NCBI GenBank assembly: GCA_944472135.2
Contig: OX235263.1
Span: 29,627,379 to 29,691,378, forward strand
Direction of reading: 5' to 3'
Length of the DNA: 64,000 nucleotides
Source of the DNA: Trichobilharzia regenti
Lineage: Eukaryota; Platyhelminthes; Trematoda; Strigeidida; Schistosomatidae
Shown here in pieces: positions 9,721 to 20,550 of this stretch (the stretch's first letter is position 1; the number at the start of each line of letters is the position of its first letter). A program made the translations under genes and the position numbers. The notes beneath the pieces were generated by a model. That model worked only from the letters and a program-made list of their open reading frames with translations, was not told the origin of the DNA and did no database searches.

Positions 9721-10196
9721 CTAGTCCAAGATCCCATTTCCATTTTGCTGTTAGGTGACAAGGAATCAATGTAAGTAGCTCTAGGCAGGTCAAAATTTCT
9801 GTCGTTTGTGAATATCTTTAGAGATCTGTTAGAATACATATTACTTGTTTACCTATTCGAGTGGTATAGTCTTATAAGATGAATTAAATATCACTTAGAT
9901 CTAAGTCATCTAGGGAATGAAATAAATTTAAAAGAAAACAGCCAGGCTTATGTCGAAAATTTCTAAATTTCATTTTTGATATCACTTGCGAGAACATTTT
10001 AGCGTTATACACCAAACTAAATATTTTTTCAATTGACAGAATCGATCCGTTTTTAAATATAAGCATATAAGTAAACTAAATAGTGTGATACATGAAAACT
10101 GCTTGGTTTAGTTGCGCGAAAACCAAAGTGCAACACCTGTATCCTGAATTTTTTTTCTGTGTTTTCTGTAGAAACTTTGCTCACCAGTATGAATTA
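9721..10196. other. Non-coding, nothing recognised
   Basis: No supported ORF, RNA or repeat family. Confidence 0.5.
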
Positions 10197-10264
10197 CAGA
10201 TAGGCATTTGTCATTAATTGCGACCCTTTTTCAATCCAAGAGAAACTAATATAATCGTACAGGT
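10197..10264 (+). repeat. Long direct repeat flanking an RTE insertion, left copy
   Basis: About 67 bp starting CAGATAGGCATTTGTC and ending near GTACAGGTAT, repeated with few mismatches at 10634-10702 on the other side of the RTE fragment. Read as an unusually long target-site duplication. Confidence 0.6.
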
Positions 10265-10633
10265 ATTATATTATTATTGCTCCTTTGGGTTCCCAGTGGA
10301 ACATAGGGCTTCAACTCCACGTCTCCATTTGCCACTTCTGTCTTCTGCCATGCTTTTCACCTGCATCCATGTTAGTTCGTGCTCTTTTAACTCCTCTTCA
10401 TACGCTCACCTCCATGTCACCTTTGGACGTCCGACACGCCGCTGCCCTTTCCGGTTCCACTCGAGGGCTTAACGCGCGATGTCACCCAGCGGTCTCCTCA
10501 GCGAGTGTCCGATCCATCTCCACTTTCTCCTGCATATCTGTTGGGCGATTGGTTTGTTCTTGCTTTGTTTGTTCCCATAGTTCCTTGTTGGTGATTGTTT
10601 CCAGCCATCTGATCTTCAGTAGAGAGCGATAGG
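10265..10633 (-). pseudogene. RTE-type LINE, 3' end
   Basis: On the minus strand this is the last part of the RTE ORF and its 3' tail: the segment related to ILKIRWPD, WKWIGHTLR and WNPQG of RTE C-termini, then GAAGCCCTATGTTCCACTGG and an AATAAT-type tail. It matches 62390-62686. Severely 5'-truncated insertion flanked by the 67-bp repeats. Confidence 0.75.
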
Positions 10634-10702
10634 CAGATAGGCATTTGTCATTAATTGCAACCCCTTTTCAATTCAAGAGAAACTAATATAATCGTACATG
10701 TA
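10634..10702 (+). repeat. Long direct repeat flanking an RTE insertion, right copy
   Basis: Right partner of 10197-10264, with scattered substitutions (for example GCAACCCC against GCGACCC). Confidence 0.6.
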
Positions 10703-11125
10703 TACTTACCAAATTTTCCAAATACTGTTGATTAACTTTTAACTAAAATGTAGGATAATCATTCAAATCGGAAGACTGTCGAGGAGAAGCATAGAATCCA
10801 TAATAAAATATGTCACAGAACAGTAAGAAGAAAGTCAAACGATTGAAGCAAACAGATGGTTAGTTTCTTAGTTTCGGCATATACAAGCTTAGATTTAGAT
10901 AAAGTACACTAATAAAAAATGCCTAAATTCCTCCTCACTTTGTTTAAATAAATATATCACATAATCACTGCAAAATTCGAAACATTCATTTATCAGTTCT
11001 CAGTACTATAGAATATTTGGTTTATCATCTAGAGAGTGAGAGTGAGAGAAAACTAGACACTTTCTCAAATGAAAGCTGGGCACTTATTGCTCTTCATTTC
11101 ACTCTTTACAACAGTAATTAATAAA
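10703..11125. other. Non-coding, nothing recognised
   Basis: AT-rich; a short GAGAGTGAGAGTGAGAG purine run at about 11032-11048 is the only simple feature. Confidence 0.5.
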
Positions 11126-11870
11126 TAATAATAACAGCTTTATTTCAAACAGTATCTGTGGTACATGTATGGAATTTTCAACGTGCATTACAATATATTG
11201 CATCTAATTACCTCACAAATTTTATAAGATTTTTAAAATCAAAAAACAACACCCCCAAAAAAAGATAAATAAAAAAATAAAAAAGGACAGTGTGCGTGTG
11301 CATTTTAAACAATGCGCCACAGGATATGGAATATAAAATTAGTGTGTAACAAAAGATGTGAACAACAATTTAATAGTAAAGAAGAAAGAAAACAAATACT
11401 AATGGGACTATTTGTTAGAGCGCCGCAATAAGTTGATCGTGTCATACCTAACGGATTTCTCATCACATGACAGCTGTTCCAGGTATGGTATTGTGGAGTT
11501 TTTGTACTTAGTAGTCCTAGCATATAGCCAGCCTCCTATAGCTGGTTCTAGTTCTACCAGATGAAATGCAAGGAGAGAGCTGCATATAGGGAGAATACTC
11601 GGGGTCTGACAATATGTATTCGCTAGTTTCTTACATGACATAATATGTCTATCCATAATAGTGTTAACCAGTTGGTTTAACGATATGCAACTTGCCGTAC
11701 TAACGGCTTTTAGTGCCCTTCTCAGCAAAGCAAAGTCTTTCTTAAGTAGTTCAGGAAAGATTAATGGGGAGCATTGTATGAGTAATTTTCAAAAGCAAGC
11801 AGAACAGTTTGTGAAGTTGCATACTGTAATATCACTTCAAGCAGAAGAGCTCCTGTTTCGCACCTACAGA
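11126..11870 (-). pseudogene. CR1-like LINE, 3' end with 3' UTR
   Basis: Minus-strand translation gives LLKKDFALLRRALKAVS, DRHIMSCKKLAN and YARTTKYKNSTIPYLEQLSCDEKSVR, parallel to the CR1 fragment at 4088-4755. The 3' UTR runs to 11126 and ends with AATAAAGCTGTTATTATTAT (minus strand), the same terminal module as at 42560-42594. Upstream parts are missing and the reading frame is broken above 11760. Confidence 0.7.
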
Positions 11871-13479
11871 GTTGTTTTTTATTCCTATTATAGATGCAAA
11901 ATTCGTTCACCTTACAGGATTGATAAAAGAGAATTAGATAATGTATTTATAACTGTATAAATTTCGTGGTATTCAATAGCTTTACACCTACTTTTAATTA
12001 GTTTAGATTTAGTTGAATATAAACACAGATTTTGTTTTACTTTTAAAAATTTTCGAACAGCTGTAAGATAGCAAAGTGTAAAAAAACTAGCTAAAATGCT
12101 TAGAAGAAATTAGGTCTATGTCCTCAGGAGCATACTAATAAAAAAAATGATGCCTTCTAGTAGAACGTTAGTAGAAAACCCTTAATATGTCTAAAACGCA
12201 GATTTTATTTGTAGTATGCTGTTGTTTTAAAGTTTTACAGTGTATATATAGTGTATTCTATATTACAGACATATATATACATATATAAATTTGCGTTAGT
12301 GACTACTTAAAAATAATTAAATAATAAGCAAAAATGACAAATTAAAGCTTTAGTACAAACCGTATTCTACAAAACTTATAAATATGTAATTAAAATGGTA
12401 TTGCAGTAATAATTAAACGTTCAAGTGTCAGTGCGTTGAGATTTGATTGGTCCACGGTATCATTTTGCCTCGAATGGACATGAACTGAAGAGCAACTGAA
12501 AACCGTTGAGCACAGAATACTTGTTTTATTCTACTGATAATGCTGTGTTGCGAGATGACAGAAGACAAGCTGCACAAACCACTGGATTCCTAGTAGCTTA
12601 GTAGCTGAATTGTGATTGCATGTCTTGAGAAGTAGGAAATCTAGGGTCAGTTCCTTCTATGGTTATGGATGTGTATTGTTGGAGGGTTTAAAACTAGAAT
12701 GTAGCATCTGTCCAGTGCTCCTTGGTTTTCAATATTTTTCTAACGTGCATAAAGCCGTCATCCGATTTGAAACGAATCGAAACCCTGGAAACTAACTCTT
12801 AAAAACACTAAATACTTTGTTAATGGTCAAAGTATGTTTCAATATTTTTTTTCTGACATGAAGGTACTCATGAGAACATGTTAGACGAGAAGAATAAAAC
12901 AAAGTTTTATGCGTATCAGTTTATTAAGTAAAGCCCTCGTATAATACTCGTGAGACACTGAAATATAATTCGTGCTGTTAAAAATAGACTAAACAGATAA
13001 GGTGTTTACCATCCAATGATAAAACTGTTTAAAATGTATAGTATGTGAACTTTCTTACCGTAATCCATATTAATAACATGTTTTTATAGAATGTTTAATT
13101 CAAATAAAACACTAACAAAACACAATACATAATGGATTATCTGATCATTTCAGTCTTTTGATCTTTCGTACATTATCCTGCTAAACGAAGATTATGTGAA
13201 GTAAATGAGTATTTTATTCAACCTATTAGAGAAAAGCATTAGAAGTGTTCACATTATCTGCACGCTAGCCATGTTTAAAAACTAGTTTCTGGATTATATA
13301 TAAAAGCTTAATTTTACCTTTTTGCGCAAAGATGGCCACTTGTATTCATACAAAGAGTTTTTGAAATGTACACAATTTTTACTTTATTTGAATTTTCATA
13401 CTGATCGATAGACATTTGAGTTCTTGTTGATACAGCCTATCGCTTGTACAGTTTTTTACCATTTAATTGAATGTTAGAT
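11871..13479. other. Non-coding, nothing recognised
   Basis: 1.6 kb of AT-rich DNA with short TA-rich runs (12245-12290) and no supported gene or repeat family. A segment near 12575-12760 has a vague resemblance to the SINE tails but not enough to call. Confidence 0.45.
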
Positions 13480-13690
13480 TTTCCTGTCGACTGATTGGCC
13501 CGAAGTGCTCGATCTCAAGTTGACATGTCGGCTTCTTGTGCACGCACATACTCTGAAACTATGGGCACCGGGTTTCGAGCCTCGGTGGGAACATCATCAC
13601 TCACTGGGAATGCAGGTGCATCCAGATGATGAATCTCAAATAGGACGAAATGTGCATCCTGGATTCCACTGCTAGTCACCATCCACCAAA
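13480..13690 (+). mobile_element. SINE family C (Sm-alpha-like, hammerhead-bearing)
   Basis: tRNA-like B box remnant GGGTTTCGAGCCTC is followed by GGGAACATCATCACTCACTG, a hammerhead segment (13610-13670: stem I ATCCAG/CTGGAT, ATGATGA in place of CUGANGA, GAAA, palindromic ATGTGCAT stem III) and the end ACTGCTAGTCACCATCCACCA. Closest in design to the known Sm-alpha repeats. The first core base is mutated (C to A) and stem II is weakened. Confidence 0.7.
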
Positions 13691-14528
13691 TTAATTCTAT
13701 TTTTTACCATATTTGTAACATTTCATCATGTGCTTCAATATGGTAAAATAGACTGAGATAAAAGTCATCCCTTTACAAATCCACATTGATGTGGGACTCC
13801 ATTTTTGGTCAAACAAATCGAAAACCTTAATGAAGTATTTAAGAAAGTGATATTATTATAAGTGGTACGTATGTAAAGATAGATTCCATAATAATTTATA
13901 CCAAGCGTTCAATAAATGCTTAGTTCTATTTGAAACTGAATTTCTAGAACAACCTGTATACATACATATAGACATATGCTGTTCAAAAGGATTGTAGAAG
14001 CCATCTTTAATTTATGATTTCTTCTGTTAAGATGTCTTAATTCTCCCCTATAAACAGACCAATCTGTAAAAGTATTTGGGAAAAAACCAACGAAATATAA
14101 TTATGCAGCCAAATTTACTTTCTCACTGTAATAAAAATACTTCATTCGCCATACAGCTAAGCATAAACTCTAGTGGAAATAACGCTACTAATACTCATGA
14201 GACAATTTGCTTGTAAAGTTATGGCGCATAAGTGACAGATGTGTCAGGATTAATGCTACCAATTAATCGCTTATGATTATGAAGATATTTGGAGGTTTAA
14301 AAAAAATCCAAGTGGAAATGTGTTTTCGTTTTCACCTTAGAGATTATTGATAGAATACTTTATTATAAATCTTTCCATATTAAGAAAATTCTATGATGAT
14401 ATTTTTGTTACTTACGTGCACAGTCGCATGTGATTATTGAATATGTAATTTTCTCGCAGGGATTTATTGCTCTAAATAGTTTTCTTGCTATCTCAGTCAG
14501 TCTATTTTTAGTCAGAGGTATCAACGTC
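13691..14528. other. Non-coding, nothing recognised
   Basis: No supported ORF or repeat family. Confidence 0.45.
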
Positions 14529-14941
14529 AATCGGTGGATTACATGGAGGATTTCATCATGAGCTGACATGAGTTAGAGAACCCCTGGAAAACCTAGGAGT
14601 ACTGGAAGGCCGTTTCGTTCTAGTTTGGGACTCTTCGGCAGTACGCACGCACTGGGGTTCGGACCCAGGACCTTCTGGTTACAAAGCGAGGTTGGAGACC
14701 ATTGAGCCACTGGGACCTGATCCAATGGTCCTTCAATTCTAGCTTCTGCCAATTCACGACACAGCGTGACCACTTCGCAATGTGGGTGCGTACCGATGAA
14801 GATTCCCAAGCTAGGACGAAACAGCTGTCCAGTACTCCCAGGTTTTCCAATGGTTCTCTAACTGGTGTCAGCTCATGATGAAATCCTCCATGCAATCAAA
14901 CAAAATCCCTACAAAACCACTACTTGAAAATCGGCGGATTA
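14529..14941. mobile_element. Two SINE family A copies in opposite orientation with one flanking duplication
   Basis: A nearly full family A copy on the minus strand (14542-14783) abuts a 3' half copy on the plus strand (14784-14899). The whole is flanked by AATCGGTGGATTA (14529-14541) and AATCGGCGGATTA (14929-14941), a 13-bp direct repeat with one mismatch, suggesting a single insertion event of an inverted composite. Both hammerheads have damaged cores (CCGAAGA on the minus copy; CGATGAAGA on the plus copy) while GAAA is kept. Confidence 0.7.
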
Positions 14942-15258
14942 GTTTTAATTTTGCATCATGATGTTGAAATTTTAGTATATTTCTTAAACAACATATACTT
15001 CTCTATAATTAAATTCTTCTGCTTTTTTACTGATCAGGCAGAACAAATAAGTTTTTGAAATTCAAAATTTATTATAATTAGCTTGTGACTTTGAAATACT
15101 ATCCAGAGGTAGACTAAAACATTTGTTTTGGCAAATAATTATTCTGGTTCGACTAAAAAGGCGACATTGCGTGGTTTAACTTGTACACCAAGTCTTGTGA
15201 TTTTCATGATAACATTCCTGTTAAATAGAATCCTGATTCATTCATTTATCATTTTTAT
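14942..15258. other. Non-coding, nothing recognised
   Basis: AT-rich with no supported feature. Confidence 0.45.
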
Positions 15259-15437
15259 ATTACAGCTTGATTCCACACTGTATTTTTGGTACAAGTATGG
15301 AATTTTCAGCATGTGATATCGGTAGCCCAGATTTTGCAGGGCGACCATAGATAATGGGTGTGTGTCGGCAGAGGATCGAACCTCGGACCATGTACATGGT
15401 CGGCGAGAGTCCTAACCACTGGGCCACCGACGCACAG
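15259..15437 (-). mobile_element. SINE family D (tRNA-derived head, CR1-like tail)
   Basis: Minus-strand tRNA-like head GCGTCGGTGGCCCAGTGG with B box GAGGTTCGATCC, then a short body and a tail containing TGCTGAAAATTCCA and GGAATCAAGCTGTAAT. The tail corresponds to the last bases of the CR1-like LINE (11126-11190, 42520-42594). A second copy is at 30213-30387. Confidence 0.7.
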
Positions 15438-16255
15438 GGCCTTCACACTCACAGGCCAACAAGACATACCCTACGAAGATTTCATATACTTGACTGAAAA
15501 CCATTCATTTTTCATGAGTACTCACAATATTACTTCTATGGCTCTCTTTGGAGTAGATAATATTGCAACAGCAGAAGGCAAGACAATGAAGCGAGAGGAT
15601 ATGTTCATTAAATCAAACCGCTATTCATAAAGATGCAGTTTATATTCTTTAATCAATCACTGAGTGTGTGATTTTGGTTTACATTAAACTATATGAAATA
15701 GAATGTTCAAATATATATAGCCTTCTGTGGCTAATGCAGCATAGAACTGTGGAAATAGTATTCAGACGTTAACACCAACAAATACAATGATTCTTACTGT
15801 GAGAATTCCTTTCGAACCAATGGCCTGAATCACACTACCGCAATATAACTTGCCTCTTCTTTTAATTATCTTATGTGTTGCACATTTATCACTGAAACAG
15901 ATCATGTCAACCAAAGTAAATGAACTAACATACGCGAGGTAATTAATTTTTGTTATTCACAAAGGCACTTATCGGCAGTTTTGCTTGCAGTCGAAGATTT
16001 CTTATTGAACATTTTTAATTTAATATTTCCTGTCACAGGCATAATTTACAAGTGAATTATAACATCTTCAGAGTATCCTACTTCACTTCATCTCCTGTGA
16101 AGTTGTCGCACCATATTTCAGTCAACTTACTCCATTGCCAGATAAAATAAAAGTCGATATCAATTACGAATTGGAAGAAGTAACGTGATAACACTTATAA
16201 TTCTGTCTAATTACGTATCCGAAGCAACGTTTTTGATCCGACTGTCGGAAGTATA
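15438..16255. other. Non-coding, nothing recognised
   Basis: No supported ORF, RNA or repeat family. Confidence 0.45.
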
Positions 16256-16807
16256 CAATCGCAAATATATATGGTTTTTTTGTATGCATGTGTACATTAA
16301 ATTTGTCAAACGAAAATACAATTAGTAAGTTCAGATGGATTGGTTGTCGATATAAGAGGGTAGTAACAAAAGTGATGAGTTGTCACAAACGATTGTTCAA
16401 GAAGAGCTTCATAATAACCTGAATAGTTTGATGAAAGAGTTGTGCTCAGGGTGAACATGGAAACAAAATAATATATGGAATTACGCAAGGGTTTTAAGTA
16501 GTTAGAAAAATAACCATAAAAATAAGAAGTAAGTCAAATCAAGCAAACAAACAAAAGTTAAGTCAAACCAACGGCGTTATTACCCTGAGAGTAGAAGTGG
16601 TTGAATAACTTTCTTTTGTGGGCATATTTCTGGTTCTTCCCACTGAATGGCTAGGACTTCTGCGATGCAAACAAGACGGAAACGTTTTGTCTTTGGCAGG
16701 TTGTTCTTCACTTTGCAGATTACTTTGAAGGAGGTGTTTGTTGAGATGGAATGACCAGTGTTGACGAACATCTCGCCGTAGCTCAGCTTAGAAGACAACC
16801 CCTTATC
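16256..16807 (-). pseudogene. Penelope-like element family 2, 3' end only (inverted partner)
   Basis: Minus strand carries the last part of the PLE2 protein (FVNTGHSISTNTSFKVICKV, FRLVCIAEVLAIQWEEPE, QKKVIQPLLLSG) plus its 3' UTR, which matches 24440-24900 closely. It stops at 16256, just where the TATA/hammerhead module of that copy starts, and meets a plus-strand PLE2 fragment head to head at about 16808. Confidence 0.7.
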
Positions 16808-17785
16808 ATCAACTATCAACGACCTCCATCTCCAAGAAGAGATACATCGATGATACTTTCATTATTTGTGATGAGAATTGTGATTTTAAAAACTTACTTC
16901 AAGACTTCAATAACTCTCACCCAAATATCGACTTTACACTTGAGAGTGAATCCAACGGAATGTCCCACTTCCTCGACGTCCATCTGACAAGAAGCGCCAA
17001 CAGCTCTCTGAAAAGGTCCATACACAAAAAGCCTACATGGAATGGACACTTCATCAGCTTTCAAAGCTTCTTACCACTAAGCAGAAAGAGGAACCTAATA
17101 TACGCTCTTTCCTCGAGGATTCGGAAGATATGCAGCGAGGAAGTGGTTGAAGAAGATCTGCGTGATCTCCGAAAAACCCTGATGGAAAACGGTTTCCCAC
17201 CCAGGTTCATAGACAAGAATCTCAAATTTAAGAAGACTTCCTTAGAAGTTCAATCCGTTCCAAAGAAAATACTTCTGCTTAACCTAGAATTCGAAGGTGA
17301 TATTGAAGCAGAAATCCTCCGTAAACGTCTCTCTAAATCGCTGAGGAAAACATACTTCGCCACGAGCCTATGACTGACGTTTTTCTGCAAGAAACTGTTC
17401 AGCCAGAACGCGAAAGACAAGCTGTCGCATTGGGCCACCTCAACGTGCATATACCAGTTTACTTGCTCTTGTGGAGCTGAGTAAGTTGGCCGTACCATGC
17501 GCCGACTTGAAAAACGCGCTCGTGAACGCTACCCAGCCTGGTTGGTAAAAGGAGACCAAAAGCGTGTATACAGTTCAGTGACAGAACATCTGATAATTCA
17601 GGACATTCAGCGCCACTCGAAAAATCCTTCAAAGTAATATACAAGATTCAATCAAACCTATCAAAGGGAGTGAAATCAGGATATCTGGGTTTAGCTGAAG
17701 CGCTAGCTATCAAAAAGCTCAAACCCACGCTTTTTATCCTAAAGAAACACGTCCAACCCCTGTCCGTGCTATGGCCATCATAAAC
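16808..17785 (+). pseudogene. Penelope-like element family 2, RT end to GIY-YIG
   Basis: Translation begins inside the RT palm with RYIDDTFIICDENCDFK (the YIDD catalytic motif) followed by DFTLESESNGMSHFLDVHL, then SLKRSIHKKPTWNGHF, the linker, and a GIY-YIG region CIYQFTCSCGAE*VGRT with a stop replacing the tyrosine of the YVG half. Another stop at about 17370 interrupts the linker, and the frame shifts near 17600. The copy shows more of the RT domain than the others of family 2, and it confirms that the family is an RT plus GIY-YIG PLE. Confidence 0.8.
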
Positions 17786-18250
17786 AGGTAATTTTTGAGT
17801 AATGACCATCCCATCGCCTTTATTATCTAAACTTCCTATTTATCCATGTCATTTTAAGTTTTTCTTAATCCCTGCTTACACTACTATATTTTCATACCCG
17901 AACTTCGTGCTTATTTTGTCATTTCACTATTTCTACATATTTAATCTCTGATTGCATAAACAATTATTCATCACATTAGTTGTTTTTTTTATCCAGACAT
18001 CCTCTCTATTGTGTTATTTCTACATTTCTAACCCCTAATTGCACAATGTCAATCTTCTTAGTTATTATGATGCTACTTTTTGTGAGTTTTATCCGTTCCC
18101 CTGTTTATTATGGCATTCCAGTTCCTAATTGTAATTTTTGTTAATTTGCCCCTTAACCCGAAATTGTTCTGGAACTTTCCCATCTATTTGATATAAATAC
18201 ACGAATGTACAGCCTAGATGATGACTTCGTCGAAAAGAAAATTTTCTTCT
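17786..18250 (+). repeat. PLE family 2 3' region
   Basis: Non-coding 3' segment parallel to 6989-7456, ending with TATAAATA at 18192-18199 and a hammerhead-like motif at 18206-18250. Confidence 0.55.
18206..18250 (+). ncRNA. Degenerate hammerhead-like motif of PLE family 2
   Basis: TGTACAGCC, then TAGATGA (decayed core), stem II GAC-TTC-GTC, intact GAAA, and a perfect self-complementary AAGAAAATTTTCTT as stem III. Stem I partner is mutated (TCTGC instead of GCTG). Confidence 0.45.
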
Positions 18251-19639
18251 CTGCAATTGTCTCCTTAATAACTCCTATGACTTCATGTGTACATTGAATA
18301 TGTTTAATACTCCCTTCGATTACGTCTTTTTTAAATTTCTGGTTCTTGATGAATAAATTTGTGGTAAGAAATTGTAGACGCCTTACAAAATTAACTCGTT
18401 GAGATAAAAAAATCAAAGTCATACTAGGAAAGCTTCTGCAAGCAACCGTTAATTCCATTTTTAGTATTATGCTGTTTTAATTGAATGTATTTACATATTC
18501 ATCTGAAAAAATTTAACAGTAAGTATTTTGAGTCGAAAATCTTGCCGAACTATATTCATATTCCTCTGTGATATCATGAAGTGTTTAGTTACACCTGAAT
18601 GGCTGCAACATCGCATGCTTCTTTTCTTTCGCTTCTGTCTTTTAGTGGATCAAAGCAACCACAGACTTTCAGGATATTACATACTGATAATCTAATCCCA
18701 ACTGTAAAGTCAAGTCTGGGATTGTTTAGTTTTTCAGAGATCAAAATTAAACTAGCATTAGGCACGCTTCAGTAATTAGTCATTAGGCAATATGTCCTCT
18801 ACTATTACACCTTCACAAACTTTGGTTTTTAGTGTATGAAAGACAGATTTGTTGAGTATATTTCTATCTGCTTTGTTTTAAATGATTACCTTTATTCTCC
18901 AGTCTGCTAAAAGTATTAGTGTCTGTTTTTGTTCACAGAAATTTCACAAGTTTTGAATCGGTCCACTAGATTCAATGCTTAATTTACCACAGCATTCAAT
19001 ATTTTTTTTCAAATTCGGCCATTTTTGCACTTTTCAAATGGTTGTTCAAAATGATTAACAGATGTTTGCATCTTTTACGACAAAAATTGTCGCAGTGAAT
19101 TGTTTGAAATTTCTCCCACATTTAATTTTGATTTATAAGAGTGATTATTTGATACCATAAATATACAAGCTGTCGTAAAATTAGCCAATAGGTCTAGCAG
19201 GAAAGTCTGTCTTTTCTTGGCTTCCAATGATTTGTGTATAAATTACTGGTAAATGTATCCACCCACTTCCATAGTACTGTGGAGAACATTTCAGTAATCA
19301 CCTACAGTTAGACGCCGAATTCAATTTCCGTTTTAGGACTAATTCAGGAAGACATCATGATTAGAACAATTCTTTCATTTCCTTCCACAGTGTCATTTTC
19401 GTTGCGTATGACGGATACAGATTACTTCTGCTGAATTAGGTTGTATAAATTTACATAAACTTGTGATTTAGAAGGTATACATTTCTTCAGTTCATTTACT
19501 CAAAGATTACAAATATGCTTAGATTTTTTCTTACAGCAATTAAGCAGTTAAATTTCAGGGTGAAAATCAACGATCTATATTATTTGTTTTTAACTCACTT
19601 CCGATTTTATGTTGATTGATTGGAACGAAATGTTTGGAT
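18251..19639. other. Non-coding, nothing recognised
   Basis: 1.4 kb with no supported feature. Confidence 0.45.
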
Positions 19640-19810
19640 TTCTTAGTAAGGACACTTCGACAGAGGGATCTGATGGATGGTGACCAGCAGTGGTACCCCA
19701 GGATATACATTGCGTTCTCCATGGAACTTGTCAGTAAGATGTAACTGCATTCCCTAGTGAGTGATGGATTTCTTATGGAGATACTAAAGATGATTCCGGC
19801 CATAATATTA
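19640..19810 (-). mobile_element. SINE family C, decayed copy
   Basis: Minus-strand sequence keeps CCATCACTCACTAGGGAATG, a ruined hammerhead segment (CTGACAAG, GAACGCAATG) and CCACTGCTGGTCACCATCCA, in the order of the family C copy at 13480-13690. Confidence 0.55.
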
Positions 19811-20335
19811 TAGTACATCCACGTTTTCACGTTCTACTACGTGGTAACGTCGTACATGGTTAAAGGTGAACAATAATTTAATAAGAAGGACATGTAAAAC
19901 TTGAAAAGACATATTGTTAACGAAATCAAAATTCGAAAAATTCGAAAACGAATGAAAAGTGTATAACCGCGTAAGAAATACATCTGTAACAAAGAAAAGC
20001 AATGTTCAATAATACAATGGCAGATATTCCAGAAGCATATGTAAAATTAGTTTCTGTAAGCTGATAACATGCGAACATAAATTAGTTTTATATGCGAGCA
20101 GTTAGTGTTAATATACGGATGCTACATTCTTACCGCGGCTTGAACTTAATGCACACCATTCCGTATGCCAAGCGTTGTCCTCTAGATACGATTCGGTCAT
20201 TACAGCCACGACAGACACCATCATCCACTTGGATAAACAGATGCATACAGCTGACGAGTCACAATCCATCAATTCAACCATCTATATTATTAAGAAAAAT
20301 ATGAAGGGAAACTAAAAGCCACACATCTGTCTTCA
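19811..20335. other. Non-coding, nothing recognised
   Basis: Mostly AT-rich. The segment 20100-20280 is less AT-rich and repeat-like in composition, but I cannot place it in a family. Confidence 0.4.
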
Positions 20336-20550
20336 GTCAGCACTTTGAGTTCAGAATGGAACATGAAGCTTCAAGCCTTGAAGTTTTATTAACGGTGGTG
20401 CTGCTTTTTTCAGCTAAGTGGAATTGCTAGCCTCATGCTTGAATTTCTCCCTTTTTTGAGATTACTACCAGCCAGTTAGCTGGGCGAGATTTATGATAGG
20501 GAATCGAACCCGTACACTGTATGTGGCTGGCAAGTGTTCTGGGACTCAAC
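20336..20550 (-). mobile_element. SINE family B, diverged copy
   Basis: Minus-strand tRNA-like head with B box GGGTTCGATTCC and CCAGCCACATACAG, body with CATGAGGCTAGCAATTCC, and a tail related to the RTE end (GCTTCATGTTCCATTCTG). Confidence 0.55.
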
